From Roseiarcus sp963767245 (GTDB lineage Bacteria > Pseudomonadota > Alphaproteobacteria > Rhizobiales > Beijerinckiaceae), in the NCBI GenBank assembly GCA_963767245.1, contig CAVYDG010000020.1:1-64000 (forward strand): DNA of 64,000 bases. The letters run 5' to 3'. Both the position numbers and the translations under genes were made by a program. Of the stretch, positions 1 to 8,569 are shown piece after piece. Position 1 is the first letter of the stretch, and the number at the start of each line of letters is the position of its first letter. The notes below the pieces were generated by a model that saw only the letters and a program-made list of their open reading frames with translations, searched no databases and was not told the origin of the DNA.

Positions 1-1
1 G

Positions 2-58
2 ATGGCGATCATTTCTCCGGAGCTTGTGGAGCATGCGGCGAACAGTGCGAATGCTTGA
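2..58 (+). CDS. 3' end of an unidentified gene (partial)
   Basis: An open frame enters from the left edge and ends at a TGA at 56-58; the last residues read ELVEHAANSANA. It stops 21 bp before the mosB start, so it may be the upstream member of the molybdenum operon. Too little is present to identify it, and the frame could be chance. Confidence 0.3.
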   Translation: MAIISPELVEHAANSANA

Positions 59-79
59 AACGATTTGCGGGAGGATCGC

Positions 80-892
80 ATGACCACTACGGCCTCAGAG
101 CTTGAGGCGCTCCTGATGGAGCGATCGCTCAGTGATACAGAATTGCAAGCGAAGGCGGCAGAGGCGGCGGACTTCAGGATTCTCCCGGACGCCAACGTAA
201 TCAAAATCGGCGGGCAAAGTGTTATCGACCGAGGCCGCGCGGCGGTTTACCCGCTCGTCGATGAGATCGTCGCCGCTCGCAAGACGCACAAGATGCTGAT
301 CGGGACCGGCGCAGGCACGCGCGCACGCCATCTCTATTCGATCGCCGCCGGCTTGAGCCTGCCCGCTGGCGTGCTGTCGCAGCTCGGCGGATCGGTCGCC
401 GATCAGAACGCGGAGATGCTGGGCCAGCTCCTCGCGAAGCACGGCGTCTCGTCGGTGAGCGGCGCCGGGCTCTCGGCGGTGCCGCTTTATCTCGCCGAAG
501 TGAATGCGGTCGTTTTCAGCGGCATGCCCCCTTATGGGCTTTGGACACGGCCCGCGGATGAGGGCGTGATCCCCCCTTATCGCACCGACGCCGGATGCTT
601 TCTGGTCGCCGAGCAGTTCGGCTGCAAGGCGATGATCTACGTCAAGGATGAAAACGGCCTCTACACGGCTAACCCGAAAACCTCGAAGAACGCCAAATTC
701 ATCCCGAAGATCACGGTCGATGAGATGAAGGCGAAGGGCCTGCACGATTCGATCCTCGAGTTCCCCATGCTTGATCTCCTCAAAGCGTCGCGCCACCTCC
801 ACGAGGTGCAGGTTGTGAACGGCCTCGTCTCCGGCAACCTGGCCCGCGCGCTCGCCGGCGAGCATGTCGGCACCATCATCACCGCGAAGTAA
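80..892 (+). CDS. mosB: Molybdenum storage protein, beta subunit (MosB)
   Basis: Beta subunit of MoSto, the cytoplasmic alpha3beta3 cage that uses ATP to store molybdate or tungstate as polyoxometalate clusters for nitrogenase and other Mo enzymes. The 270-residue product matches my memory of the Azotobacter vinelandii beta subunit almost segment by segment: an amino-acid-kinase fold opening with VIKIGGQSVIDRG, then GTGAGTRARHLYS, VFSGMPPYGLW, IPPYRTDAGCF, and a C-terminus ending GEHVGTIIT. I chose ATG 80 because GGGAGGA lies 6-12 bp upstream; a TTG at 65 would add five residues with no ribosome site. mosA follows after 10 bp, so the two are surely co-translated in the 1:1 ratio the cage needs. 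UMP kinase is the parent family, but the MoSto-specific loops make that reading unlikely. Confidence 0.95.
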   Translation: MTTTASELEALLMERSLSDTELQAKAAEAADFRILPDANVIKIGGQSVIDRGRAAVYPLVDEIVAARKTHKMLIGTGAGTRARHLYSIAAGLSLPAGVLSQLGGSVADQNAEMLGQLLAKHGVSSVSGAGLSAVPLYLAEVNAVVFSGMPPYGLWTRPADEGVIPPYRTDAGCFLVAEQFGCKAMIYVKDENGLYTANPKTSKNAKFIPKITVDEMKAKGLHDSILEFPMLDLLKASRHLHEVQVVNGLVSGNLARALAGEHVGTIITAK

Positions 893-902
893 GGCGACGC
901 CC

Positions 903-1736
903 ATGTCCGAACCCACCAGTACGGCCAAGCACGTCGCCTCGCCGCTCGCGCGCCAGACGCTCCTCGACTCCGATCTGACCCGCCCTGTCGCGGGCGGACG
1001 TCCGATCCGGCTTTTGCCCTGGGTGCAGGTCGTGAAGATCGGCGGCCGCTCGATCATGGATCGGGGCGCCGAGGCGATCCTTCCAATCGTGGACGAACTG
1101 CGCAAGCTCATGCAGGAGCATCGGCTGCTCATTCTGACGGGCGCCGGCGTCCGCGCTCGCCATCTTTACAGCGTCGCGCTCGACCTCGGCCTTCCCGTCG
1201 GCTCTCTCGCGCCGCTGGCCGCCAGCGAAGCCGGCCAGAACGGCCATATTCTCGCGGCGCTGCTTGCGCCGGAGGGCGTCTCGTATATCGAGCACGGCAC
1301 GATCGCGAATCAACTCGCGGTCCACCTGTCCGCCGCCCGCGCCGTTGTGGGCAGCGCCTTTCCTCCCTATCACCATCATGAGTTCCCGGGCTCCCGGTTG
1401 CCCCCTCATCGCGCTGACGCGGGCGCATTTCTGCTCGCCGACGCGCTCGGAGCGGCGGGTCTCACCATCGTCGAGGACGTCGATGGCGTGTACGATTTCG
1501 ATCCCAAGGGCTCGGACGGGAAGAAGGCGAAGATGCTGCGCGTGACAAACGCGGCCGATCTCGCAAAGCACAAGGGTTCGCTGCCGTTCGACCGCGCGCT
1601 TCTCGAAATCATGGCGACCGCGCGCCATCTCGAGCGGGTGCAACTCGTGAACGGTCTCGTCCCCGGTCGGCTAACCGCCGCGCTGCGCGGCGCCCACGTC
1701 GGGACAATCATTCGCACTGGGGCCCGTCCGGCCTGA
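903..1736 (+). CDS. mosA: Molybdenum storage protein, alpha subunit (MosA)
   Basis: Alpha subunit of MoSto, partner of the preceding mosB product; in the known protein the alpha subunit binds ATP and lines the cavity where Mo-O clusters grow. The 277-residue product has the kinase-fold start VVKIGGRSIMDRG (about residues 43-55), LTGAGVRARHLYS, and AFPPYHHHEFPG, whose three histidines fall at residues 157-159, where the Azotobacter protein has its cluster-binding histidines. ATG 903 gives the family length; a start at 864 would overlap mosB and add 13 unrelated residues. The gene is intact. Together with the ATPase downstream it forms a molybdenum uptake and storage locus. Confidence 0.95.
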   Translation: MSEPTSTAKHVASPLARQTLLDSDLTRPVAGGRPIRLLPWVQVVKIGGRSIMDRGAEAILPIVDELRKLMQEHRLLILTGAGVRARHLYSVALDLGLPVGSLAPLAASEAGQNGHILAALLAPEGVSYIEHGTIANQLAVHLSAARAVVGSAFPPYHHHEFPGSRLPPHRADAGAFLLADALGAAGLTIVEDVDGVYDFDPKGSDGKKAKMLRVTNAADLAKHKGSLPFDRALLEIMATARHLERVQLVNGLVPGRLTAALRGAHVGTIIRTGARPA

Positions 1737-1808
1737 GCGCATTGTCTCGACGACACGCCAAATGCTGCCGATGATCCGTATCTGGGCGTGTCTTGTGGGG
1801 GCTCAAGC

Positions 1809-2831
1809 ATGACGCCAGTGAACGAGATTCGCGCCGAGTTCCGCGGCGCCATCGGTAAGTTCGCGCTCGACGCTGTCTTCAAGGTTCCGGCGACCGGGAT
1901 CACGATGCTGTTCGGCCCGTCTGGCTGCGGCAAGACGACTGTGCTGCGCTGCATCGCCGGATTGATCCACATCCAGGATGGCCTCTGCGATATCGCGGGC
2001 GAGATCTGGCAGGACCGGAGCGGTACTTTCGTTCCGACGCATAAGCGGGCGCTGGGCTACGTTTTTCAGGAGGCGAGCCTCTTTCCGCACCTCTCGGTAC
2101 GAAAGAATCTGCTCTTCGGCGCTACCGACAAGAAGCACGATGGACCCACGATCGACTTCGACGAAGTCGTCGACCTTTTGGGAATCCGTGCGCTTCTGGA
2201 TCGTTCGCCACGCAATCTCTCCGGAGGAGAGCGTCAGCGCGTCGGCATTGGCCGCGCCTTGCTCTCTCAGCCAAGGGTCCTGTTGATGGATGAGCCGCTT
2301 TCGGCGCTGGACCGCAGGACGAAGGCGGAAATTCTCCCTTTCATTGAAAAGCTCCGCGATCATTTCGCGTTGCCGATCTTCTACGTTACCCACGACATGT
2401 CCGAGGTCGAGCGCCTCGGCGACCAGATAGTTCTTCTCGACGATGGTCATGTCGTCGCCTCGGCTCCGCTCTACGAAATGCAGAGCGATCCATCGTCGCC
2501 GCTTGCCGCCTCCCGTGAGGCCGCGGTGACCCTCAAAGGTGTAGTCGAGTCCGCTGACGGCAAATTCGGCTTGGCGCAGGTCTCGGTTCCGGGCGGCATG
2601 TTGATTGCGCCTCCGCCACTGCCGACTGGAGCGATCGGCGAGCTGCGTCGTATTCGAATTCTGGCAAGTGACGTCAGCCTGGCTCGCGAGCAGCCGGTGA
2701 GCAGCTCGATTCTGAATGTCTTGCCGGCGCGGATCGTGTCTATGAGGCCGCTCGACCAGTACGAGGCGCTGGTAGTCGTCGCGCTCGGGGAAAAGAGCGA
2801 TGGCGCACGCCTTCTGTCTCGTATGAGTTAG
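1809..2831 (+). CDS. modC: Molybdate ABC transporter ATP-binding protein (ModC), C-terminus cut by an in-frame amber codon
   Basis: ATPase of the molybdate importer. Visible parts are Walker A GPSGCGKTT (residues 36-44), signature LSGGERQRVG, Walker B LLMDEPLSALDRR and the switch histidine in FYVTHD, followed by a C-terminal molybdate-binding (MOP/TOBE) region. The start ATG 1809 has GGGGG upstream and lies 72 bp after mosA. The frame stops at TAG 2829-2831, giving 340 residues, but the same frame continues without a shift to TGA 2925-2927 and encodes KSWAELGLAEGQRVYAQVK and more, which is the normal end of the MOP domain. The stop is therefore a point lesion or a sequencing error inside GAGTTAG, one base from the GANTC motif. 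No modA or modB is in the window; they may lie to the left. Confidence 0.88.
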   Translation: MTPVNEIRAEFRGAIGKFALDAVFKVPATGITMLFGPSGCGKTTVLRCIAGLIHIQDGLCDIAGEIWQDRSGTFVPTHKRALGYVFQEASLFPHLSVRKNLLFGATDKKHDGPTIDFDEVVDLLGIRALLDRSPRNLSGGERQRVGIGRALLSQPRVLLMDEPLSALDRRTKAEILPFIEKLRDHFALPIFYVTHDMSEVERLGDQIVLLDDGHVVASAPLYEMQSDPSSPLAASREAAVTLKGVVESADGKFGLAQVSVPGGMLIAPPPLPTGAIGELRRIRILASDVSLAREQPVSSSILNVLPARIVSMRPLDQYEALVVVALGEKSDGARLLSRMS

Positions 2832-2990
2832 AAGTCCTGGGCGGAACTCGGTCTTGCCGAGGGCCAAAGGGTTTACGCTCAGGTGAAATATGTATCGCTT
2901 GCGGCAGGCCGCGGGGAATTGGGCTGACAACGCGCGGCGGAACGGGCGGACTGAGGCGCCTCGCGCGCAATCTTTTTCTCGGGAGGGTCG

Positions 2991-3556
2991 ATGATTTAGG
3001 CAATCGGTCGATCGGCGCCTTACGGGCTCGGCGCCCTCGCGTTGGTCGCCGCCGCGCCTCTCCCCTGCGCGCCCGCCGTGGCTTGTCCCTGACGCAAGTC
3101 GCCGAGGCCGCCTTCCTGCCTGCGCCACATGCCCCGCAGGCGAGGGCCGACCTCAAATTCGATTGGCCCGTGCGTGGACGAATCGTCTACGGATGCGGGA
3201 TCGAGGACAACGAAATGATCACCATCGCGGCCGGCAATGAGGCCGAGGTGAGGGCTGCCCAATCGGGGGTGGTCGCGTTCGCGGGCGAATTGAAGCGTTA
3301 CGGCAATGTCGTACTGATAAAGCACGAAGGCGGCTTTGTCTCGGCGTATCACGGCGATATCGGCGACCTTCGGGTGAAAAGGCACGATTCCGTCCAGACC
3401 GGCCAGGCGATCGGCGCCATGCGCGCGCCGGAAGGCGAGATGCTCGAGCTGCACTTCGAATTGCGGCGGGACGACAAGTGGATCGACCCGCGCCCGTTGA
3501 TGACAACGGCCGAGCCGCCGTTTGACAACAGCGTCGACTCACTGTCGTCGAAATGA
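2991..3556 (+). pseudogene. M23-type (LytM-domain) peptidase-like envelope protein, reading frame interrupted twice
   Basis: ATG 2991 follows GGGAGG, but its third codon is TAG (2997-2999). The same frame then encodes a signal-peptide-like stretch (LGALALVAAAPLPCAPAVA) and ends at a TGA near 3091; the rest of the protein is in another frame, open from about 3083 to 3556. That second part is a LytM fold: SGVVAFAGELKRYGNVVLIKH, AYHGDI and LHFELR. The two later histidines of the active site are present, but the usual first pair (HxGxD) is replaced by EDNEMITI, so even the intact protein would probably be a non-hydrolytic activator of the NlpD/EnvC kind. The TAG lies in GATTTAG, one base from GATTC. 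It could be a real pseudogene or a gene broken only in the assembly. Confidence 0.6.
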
Positions 3557-3578
3557 GGGGCGCGCAGCCGTCGCTTGC

Positions 3579-4604
3579 CTACACCTTGCGACGGCGCGAC
3601 TTGGCGAAGGTGTCGAATGCGACCGCCAGCACGATGATGATGCCGATGACGATCTGCTGGATGTAGGAGGAGACGTTCATCAGGACGAGGCCGTTGAGCA
3701 GCACTCCGATCAGGATCGAGCCGATGACGGTGCCGAAGATCGTTCCCGAACCGCCGAACAGGCTGGTGCCGCCGATCACCACCGAGGCGATTACGGTGAG
3801 CTCATAGCCGGTCCCGGCAACCGCCTCGGCCGAATTGAGCCGCGCTGCGAGCACGAAGGCGCCGAGCCCGGCGAAGAAGCCCATGATGACATAGACGCTG
3901 GCGATGACCCGATTGACGTTGAGGCCGGAGAGCCGCGCCGCCTCGGGATTGCCGCCGACCGCATAGACCTGGCGGCCGTAGCGCGTGTAGCGCAGGGTGA
4001 TATGCGACAGCGCCGCGGCGGCGAGAAAGATGATCACCGGGATCGGGACCGGGCCGATCTTGCCCTGGCCCCACCAGGTGAACGATGGCTGGAAGCCGGA
4101 GATCGGCCCGCCGGCGGCGAACAATAGCGCCGCGCCGCGAAAGGCCGACATGCCGCCGAGCGTCACCACGAACGGGGGAACCTTGAGCCGGGTGATCGCG
4201 AGGCCCTGGAGATAGCCGCCGGCGATCCCGACCGCGATCGCCGCCAGCGCGGCGGCGCCCCAGCCGTACCCGACCCCGCCCTCGCCGACGGTGAAGCGGT
4301 TCTCGAGCCCGCCCTTTTCCACCGCTGCGGCGACCAGGCCGGCGAAGGCAAGCAGCGAGCCGACCGAAAGATCGATCCCGGCGGTCAGGATGACGAAGGT
4401 CATGCCGACGGCGAGTAGGCCGGTGATCGACATCTGCCGCATCACGTTGAAGAGGTTGATCTCGGAGAGGAACCTCGGCTCGATGATCGCGAACAGCACC
4501 ATGAGCGCGATGAGGAACAGTGTCGGGGCGAAACTGGCGACGAAGCCGAAGACGTCTACGCCGCCGGCGTCGCCGGGTTCCGCCGCTCTCGTCGCTTCAG
4601 CCAT
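3579..4604 (-). CDS. Ribose-type ABC transporter permease (RbsC-like)
   Basis: Integral membrane permease of a sugar importer of the RbsC/XylH/AraH family; 341 residues with about eight to ten hydrophobic segments. Family marks are GLLAVGMTFVILTAGIDLSVGS near residue 65, PPFVVTLGGMSAFRGAALL, and a C-terminal GTVIGSILIGVLLNGLVLM. I chose ATG 4604 because GAGG precedes it; the TTG at 4616 overlaps the stop of the ATPase gene. It is the third gene of a binding protein-ATPase-permease set on the reverse strand, and the substrate cannot be read from the sequence. Confidence 0.9.
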   Translation of the reverse strand: MAEATRAAEPGDAGGVDVFGFVASFAPTLFLIALMVLFAIIEPRFLSEINLFNVMRQMSITGLLAVGMTFVILTAGIDLSVGSLLAFAGLVAAAVEKGGLENRFTVGEGGVGYGWGAAALAAIAVGIAGGYLQGLAITRLKVPPFVVTLGGMSAFRGAALLFAAGGPISGFQPSFTWWGQGKIGPVPIPVIIFLAAAALSHITLRYTRYGRQVYAVGGNPEAARLSGLNVNRVIASVYVIMGFFAGLGAFVLAARLNSAEAVAGTGYELTVIASVVIGGTSLFGGSGTIFGTVIGSILIGVLLNGLVLMNVSSYIQQIVIGIIIVLAVAFDTFAKSRRRKV

Positions 4605-4612
4605 CGTGCGCC

Positions 4613-6193
4613 TCAATCGAGCTGGGGACGGGCTTCCCCCGCCCCCTCGTGGAAAGTCATCATTCCCATCAGGATTTCCTGCGTCGCCCGGGTGCGGGCG
4701 ATTTCCCCGGTCACCCGCCCTTCGCGCATTGTGACGATCCGGTCGCTGACGGCAAGAATTTCCGGCAGTTCTGACGAGATGACGATAACCGCGATGCCGG
4801 CCTTCGCCATGTCGATGAGAAGATTGTGGACCTCGACCTTGGAGCCGACGTCGATGCCCCGGGTCGGCTCGTCGACGATGAGGATCTTGGGCCTCAGCGC
4901 GAGCCAGCGCGCCAGCACCACCTTCTGCTGATTGCCGCCGGAGAGAAGACCGGCAGCCTGATCGGGGCCCGCCATCCGAATGCTGAGCTGGCGGCGGAAT
5001 TCATCGACCAGCGCCTCCTCCCGCCTCTCGTCGATGAACCACCCGCGGCTGACCTGTTCCTGTGCAGCGATCGACATGTTGGTGCGGATCGCCAGACTGA
5101 GAAAGAGCGCCTGTTTCTTGCGATCCTCCGGCACGAGCCCGATTCCGTGATTCATCGCATCGCGCGGACCTGTGAACTTCACCGGTTTCCCGTCGACGCG
5201 GATGACGCCTTCATCGAAAGCGTCGGCGCCGAAGATCGCCCGCGCGGTCTCGGTCCGCCCGGCTCCGACCAGCCCCGCAAGGCCAAGGATCTCACCGCGA
5301 TGAACGGCGAGCGAGACGTCGACGAGCTCGATGGCGTGCGGATCGCGGGCGTTGCGGCGTCGCGTGAGCCCCTCGACCTCGAGCGCGACCGGTCCATGGT
5401 CGGGGATCGGCCTTTCGCCGTAGAGCGCGCCGACGTCGCGGCCGACCATCATCCGGATGATGGCGTCGACATTGGTGTCGGCGACCGCGCCGGAGCCAAC
5501 GAAATGGCCGTCGCGCAGCACCGTGTAGCGGTCACAGAGGCGGAAGACTTCTTCGAGCCGGTGGGTGACGAAGATGATCGAGAGGCCCTCCGCCTTGAGC
5601 GTTCGGATGATGCGAGCGAGGTTGGCGACTTCCGCTTCGCTGAGCGCCGAGGTGGGCTCGTCCATCACGATCAGCCTGGAGCGCATGGAAAGCGCTCGCG
5701 CGATCTCGACCAGCTGCTGCTCGGCGACCGAGAGGTCGCGCACGAGCGTCATCGGGTCCCGCTTGAGCCCGATCCTGTCGGCAATCGCTTTTGTCTCGGC
5801 GGCGAGGCGCCGCCAGCTTACGAAGAGCCTCGAGCCCGGCTCGCGGCCGACGAACACATTCTCTGCGATGGTCATATCTGGAGCGAGCGTGAACTCCTGG
5901 TAGATAGTGACGATGCCGGCGCGTTGGGCGTCGTGGGGCGTGGTGAAGGCGACCGGCCCGCCGAACAGCTCGATGGTTCCTGCATCCGCGGCATGTGCAC
6001 CGGAAAGGATTTTTAGCAGCGTCGACTTGCCGGCCCCGTTCTCGCCCAAAAGCGCATGGATTTCCGACTGGCCGACTTCGAGATGCACGTCCTCGAGCGC
6101 AAGCACGCCGGGGAAGCGCTTGCTGATCCCGGTCATTTTGAGGACCGGACGGTTGAGCGTGGCGGGAGCGGATGAAAGCGCCGCGTTAGCCAT
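4613..6193 (-). CDS. Ribose-type ABC transporter ATP-binding protein (RbsA/MglA-like, two ATPase domains)
   Basis: Energising subunit of the sugar importer, 526 residues with two fused nucleotide-binding domains. The N-terminal half has Walker A GENGAGKST, signature LSVAEQQLVEIARAL and Walker B VMDEPTSAL; the C-terminal half has the altered P-loop GAGRTE and LLSGGNQQKVVLARWL with IVDEPTRGID, the asymmetric pattern usual in RbsA/MglA proteins. It lies between the binding-protein gene (81 bp upstream) and the permease gene (8 bp downstream). No sugar-specific regulator lies next to it. Confidence 0.92.
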   Translation of the reverse strand: MANAALSSAPATLNRPVLKMTGISKRFPGVLALEDVHLEVGQSEIHALLGENGAGKSTLLKILSGAHAADAGTIELFGGPVAFTTPHDAQRAGIVTIYQEFTLAPDMTIAENVFVGREPGSRLFVSWRRLAAETKAIADRIGLKRDPMTLVRDLSVAEQQLVEIARALSMRSRLIVMDEPTSALSEAEVANLARIIRTLKAEGLSIIFVTHRLEEVFRLCDRYTVLRDGHFVGSGAVADTNVDAIIRMMVGRDVGALYGERPIPDHGPVALEVEGLTRRRNARDPHAIELVDVSLAVHRGEILGLAGLVGAGRTETARAIFGADAFDEGVIRVDGKPVKFTGPRDAMNHGIGLVPEDRKKQALFLSLAIRTNMSIAAQEQVSRGWFIDERREEALVDEFRRQLSIRMAGPDQAAGLLSGGNQQKVVLARWLALRPKILIVDEPTRGIDVGSKVEVHNLLIDMAKAGIAVIVISSELPEILAVSDRIVTMREGRVTGEIARTRATQEILMGMMTFHEGAGEARPQLD

Positions 6194-6230
6194 TCAGGAG
6201 CGCTCGCTTATTCGGGTGGCGGCTGAGGAA

Positions 6231-6258
6231 AAGGGCGCGTCACGCATGACGCGCCCTT
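6231..6258 (-). terminator. Hairpin between the binding-protein and ATPase genes
   Basis: A perfect 10-bp stem (GGGCGCGTCA / TGACGCGCCC) with a 4-base loop is followed on the reverse strand by TTTTCC. Such partial terminators often sit behind the binding-protein gene of ABC operons and leave it more abundant than the ATPase and permease; that role is inferred here. Confidence 0.65.
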
Positions 6259-6274
6259 GAGACCGCGCCTTCGG

Positions 6275-7222
6275 CTACTTCACCTCGTTGAGGCGCTCGG
6301 CTTCCTTCAGATTGTCTTTGGTGATCGCGACCGGAGTCAGCAACGTGATCTGCTGCTCCGGCTTTTTGCCGCTCTTGAGGTACTCAGCCATAATATCGAC
6401 GGCGATCGAGCTCTGCTTCGCAGGGAATTGCTCGATCGTCGCGGTGAGCTCGCCGTCGCGCACCTTTCCCAGCGCCTCGGGCAGCGCGTCGAAGCCGATG
6501 ATGACGACGCCCTTGAGGTTACGCGCTTTGAGCGCTTCGATCGCGCCGAGCGCCATGTCGTCGTTGGCGGCGTTGATGACCTGGGGCGGCGCGCTCATCC
6601 CGGCGAGCAGGGATTCAGTGACTTTGAGGCCGTCGTCGCGGTGGAAGTTGGCGGTTTGCTCCGCCACGATCTTGTAGTTGGGACCGGCCTTGTCGAGCAC
6701 GTTGTGCAGCCCCTTGTTCCGGTCGATCGCCGGGCTCGCGCCGGGTGAGCCCTGGAGATTGATGATCGTCGCTCCGTTCGGGAACATCTTGACGATGAGG
6801 TTGCCCTGAGCCTCGCCGCCCTTGACGTTGTCGGCGCCAACATGGCCGATGATGCTGGTGACGGAGGGCACCCGCCGGTCGATGGTGACCACTGGCACCT
6901 TGGCGTCGATCGCTTCCTGTAACGCTGGCGCCAGAGCGTCCTGATCCTTCGGGCTGATCACGATCCCCTTGACGCCCTTGGCCAACGCCGCCTCGATGTC
7001 GGCGGTCTGCTTGGGCGACTGATCCTGACCGTCGCTCTCGATGTAGCTTAGCCCGTCTTTATCCGCCTCGGCCTTCAGTCCGTCGTTCATCATGTGGACG
7101 AAGAAGGGAAAGTTCAATCCTGGAACCGAGAGCAGGATCAGCGGTTTGTCCGCAGCGAAAGCCGGCGCGGCAAGCGCAATCGCCATGAAACCTGCGATCG
7201 CAATTCGACGGGTGATGCGCAT
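6275..7222 (-). CDS. Periplasmic sugar-binding protein of the ribose-type ABC transporter
   Basis: Substrate-binding protein of the periplasmic-binding-protein 4 (RbsB) family, 315 residues. ATG 7222 has AAGGGAGGT nine bases upstream and opens a clear signal peptide (MRITRRIAIAGFMAIALA, with cleavage expected after AFA). Family features are IESDGQDQSPKQTADIEAAL, GIVISPKDQDAL, VPVVTIDRRV, the hinge segment AANDDMALGAIEAL and GVVIIGFDALPEAL. It is the first gene of the operon and is divergent from the acyl-CoA dehydrogenase genes across 176 bp. The ligand may be a pentose, a polyol or an autoinducer-like sugar; the sequence does not decide. Confidence 0.9.
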   Translation of the reverse strand: MRITRRIAIAGFMAIALAAPAFAADKPLILLSVPGLNFPFFVHMMNDGLKAEADKDGLSYIESDGQDQSPKQTADIEAALAKGVKGIVISPKDQDALAPALQEAIDAKVPVVTIDRRVPSVTSIIGHVGADNVKGGEAQGNLIVKMFPNGATIINLQGSPGASPAIDRNKGLHNVLDKAGPNYKIVAEQTANFHRDDGLKVTESLLAGMSAPPQVINAANDDMALGAIEALKARNLKGVVIIGFDALPEALGKVRDGELTATIEQFPAKQSSIAVDIMAEYLKSGKKPEQQITLLTPVAITKDNLKEAERLNEVK

Positions 7223-7398
7223 GGATTGTACCTCCCTTGCGCCGGACTGACATGTTAGCCGGCGGCGGCGAACCATGTCCGAAATCGTGCGCGCGGACAA
7301 GGGCGCATTCGCGCGCCACTCGACAATGCCCGGCTGACGGTTGACATTGGCTGGCGGTTGGGCCGTTGGCCAGTCCCGGCCAGCGAGAAGGAGACCTC

Positions 7399-8562
7399 AT
7401 GGCAATCGATCGCGCTGAGATCAGCGCTTGGCTCGAAGCCAGTTGCCCGCCCGAGATGCGGGAGCCGGCGGGCGAGGACGGTATCTGCTGGGGCGGGAAG
7501 CGCTGGGTGTTTCAGTCGGAAGCGCAAAAGGTCTGGCTCGAACGCTGCGCCGCGCGTGGCCTTACCGTGCCGACGTGGCCGAAGGAATATGGCGGCGCAG
7601 GCTACACGCGCGAGGATGCGGCCATCCTGCGGGAGGAAATGCGACGCATTCACGCCCGCCCGCCGCTGGTCAGCTTCGGCATCTGGATGCTGGGCCCGGC
7701 GCTGCTCAAATTCGGCTCGCCGGAACAGAAGGCGACCCATTTGCCGCGGATCGCGCGCGGCGAAATCCGCTGGTGCCAGGGCTATTCCGAACCGGGGGCC
7801 GGCTCCGACCTCGCGTCGCTGCGGACCAAGGCGGAGGATCGCGGCGATCATTATCTCGTCAACGGCCAGAAGATCTGGACCTCCTACGCCGACAAGGCGG
7901 ACTGGATCTTCTGCCTGGTCAGGACCGATGCTGAGGCAATCAAGCAGAGGGGCATTTCTTTCCTGCTCATCGACATGGCGAGCCCGGGGGTCTCGACCAG
8001 GCCGATTGTGCTGATCTCGGGTGCTTCGCCATTCTGCGAGACGTTCTTCGACAATGTCGCGGTCCCGAAGGAAAACCTGGTCGGCACGCTTCATCACGGC
8101 TGGGACGTTGCCAAATATCTCCTGACCCACGAGCGGGAGATCATCGCCGGCGGCGGCAACCTCTTCGATATCCACGCGCTCGACCGGGCCGCGGCGGCGA
8201 AGGCTCAAGACGGAAAGCTCGCCGATCCGATCCTGCGCGCCCAGATCGCCCGCGTGGCGATCGACACTCATGCCTCCGAGGCGACGCGGCAGCGATACCT
8301 CGCCGAGGCGGCGAATGGCGGCGAGATCGGCGCCCGCTCGGCACTGCTCAAATACGACGGCACCGAGCTCAACAAACGCCGATACGAGCTCCTGATGGCG
8401 CTCACCGGCGCGGAAGGCCTCTATTTCGACGGCAATCTCGGGCCGGCGCAGGACGTCGCCCGCGGCTGGCTGCGCTCCAAGGGCAATTCGATCGAGGGCG
8501 GCACGTCGGAAATCATGCTCGACATCGTCGCCAAACGGCTTATCGAATTGCCCGCGGATTGA
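7399..8562 (+). CDS. Acyl-CoA dehydrogenase, catalytic (large) subunit of a paired enzyme
   Basis: FAD flavoenzyme that introduces the 2,3 double bond into acyl-CoA and passes electrons to ETF; 387 residues from ATG 7399 (AAGGAGA upstream). Recognisable parts are WCQGYSEPGAGSDLASLRT (flavin and substrate binding), the linker VNGQKIWTSYADKADW, and a C-terminal SIEGGTSEIMLDIVAKR that carries the glutamate expected as catalytic base. The next gene, 7 bp on, is a second acyl-CoA dehydrogenase without that glutamate. The large/small arrangement resembles PimC/PimD-type pairs acting on dicarboxylyl-, steroid- or aromatic-derived acyl-CoAs; the substrate here is unknown. Confidence 0.88.
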   Translation: MAIDRAEISAWLEASCPPEMREPAGEDGICWGGKRWVFQSEAQKVWLERCAARGLTVPTWPKEYGGAGYTREDAAILREEMRRIHARPPLVSFGIWMLGPALLKFGSPEQKATHLPRIARGEIRWCQGYSEPGAGSDLASLRTKAEDRGDHYLVNGQKIWTSYADKADWIFCLVRTDAEAIKQRGISFLLIDMASPGVSTRPIVLISGASPFCETFFDNVAVPKENLVGTLHHGWDVAKYLLTHEREIIAGGGNLFDIHALDRAAAAKAQDGKLADPILRAQIARVAIDTHASEATRQRYLAEAANGGEIGARSALLKYDGTELNKRRYELLMALTGAEGLYFDGNLGPAQDVARGWLRSKGNSIEGGTSEIMLDIVAKRLIELPAD

Positions 8563-8569
8563 GAGCGCG

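Noticed and set aside
95..1132. Long reverse-strand open frame across mosB and mosA
   Set aside because: It is antisense to two confidently identified genes; high GC produces long chance frames. The protein has no domain and is Arg/Ala-rich.
2829..2927. Pyrrolysine or other stop-codon recoding at TAG in modC
   Set aside because: No pylT/pylS-like gene is visible, other genes end normally, and the other lone TAGs share the GANTC context, so error or point mutation is simpler.
4826..6016. Long forward frame across the sugar ATPase gene
   Set aside because: Antisense shadow of a gene with clear Walker motifs; composition is rich in Asp/Arg as expected of such shadows.
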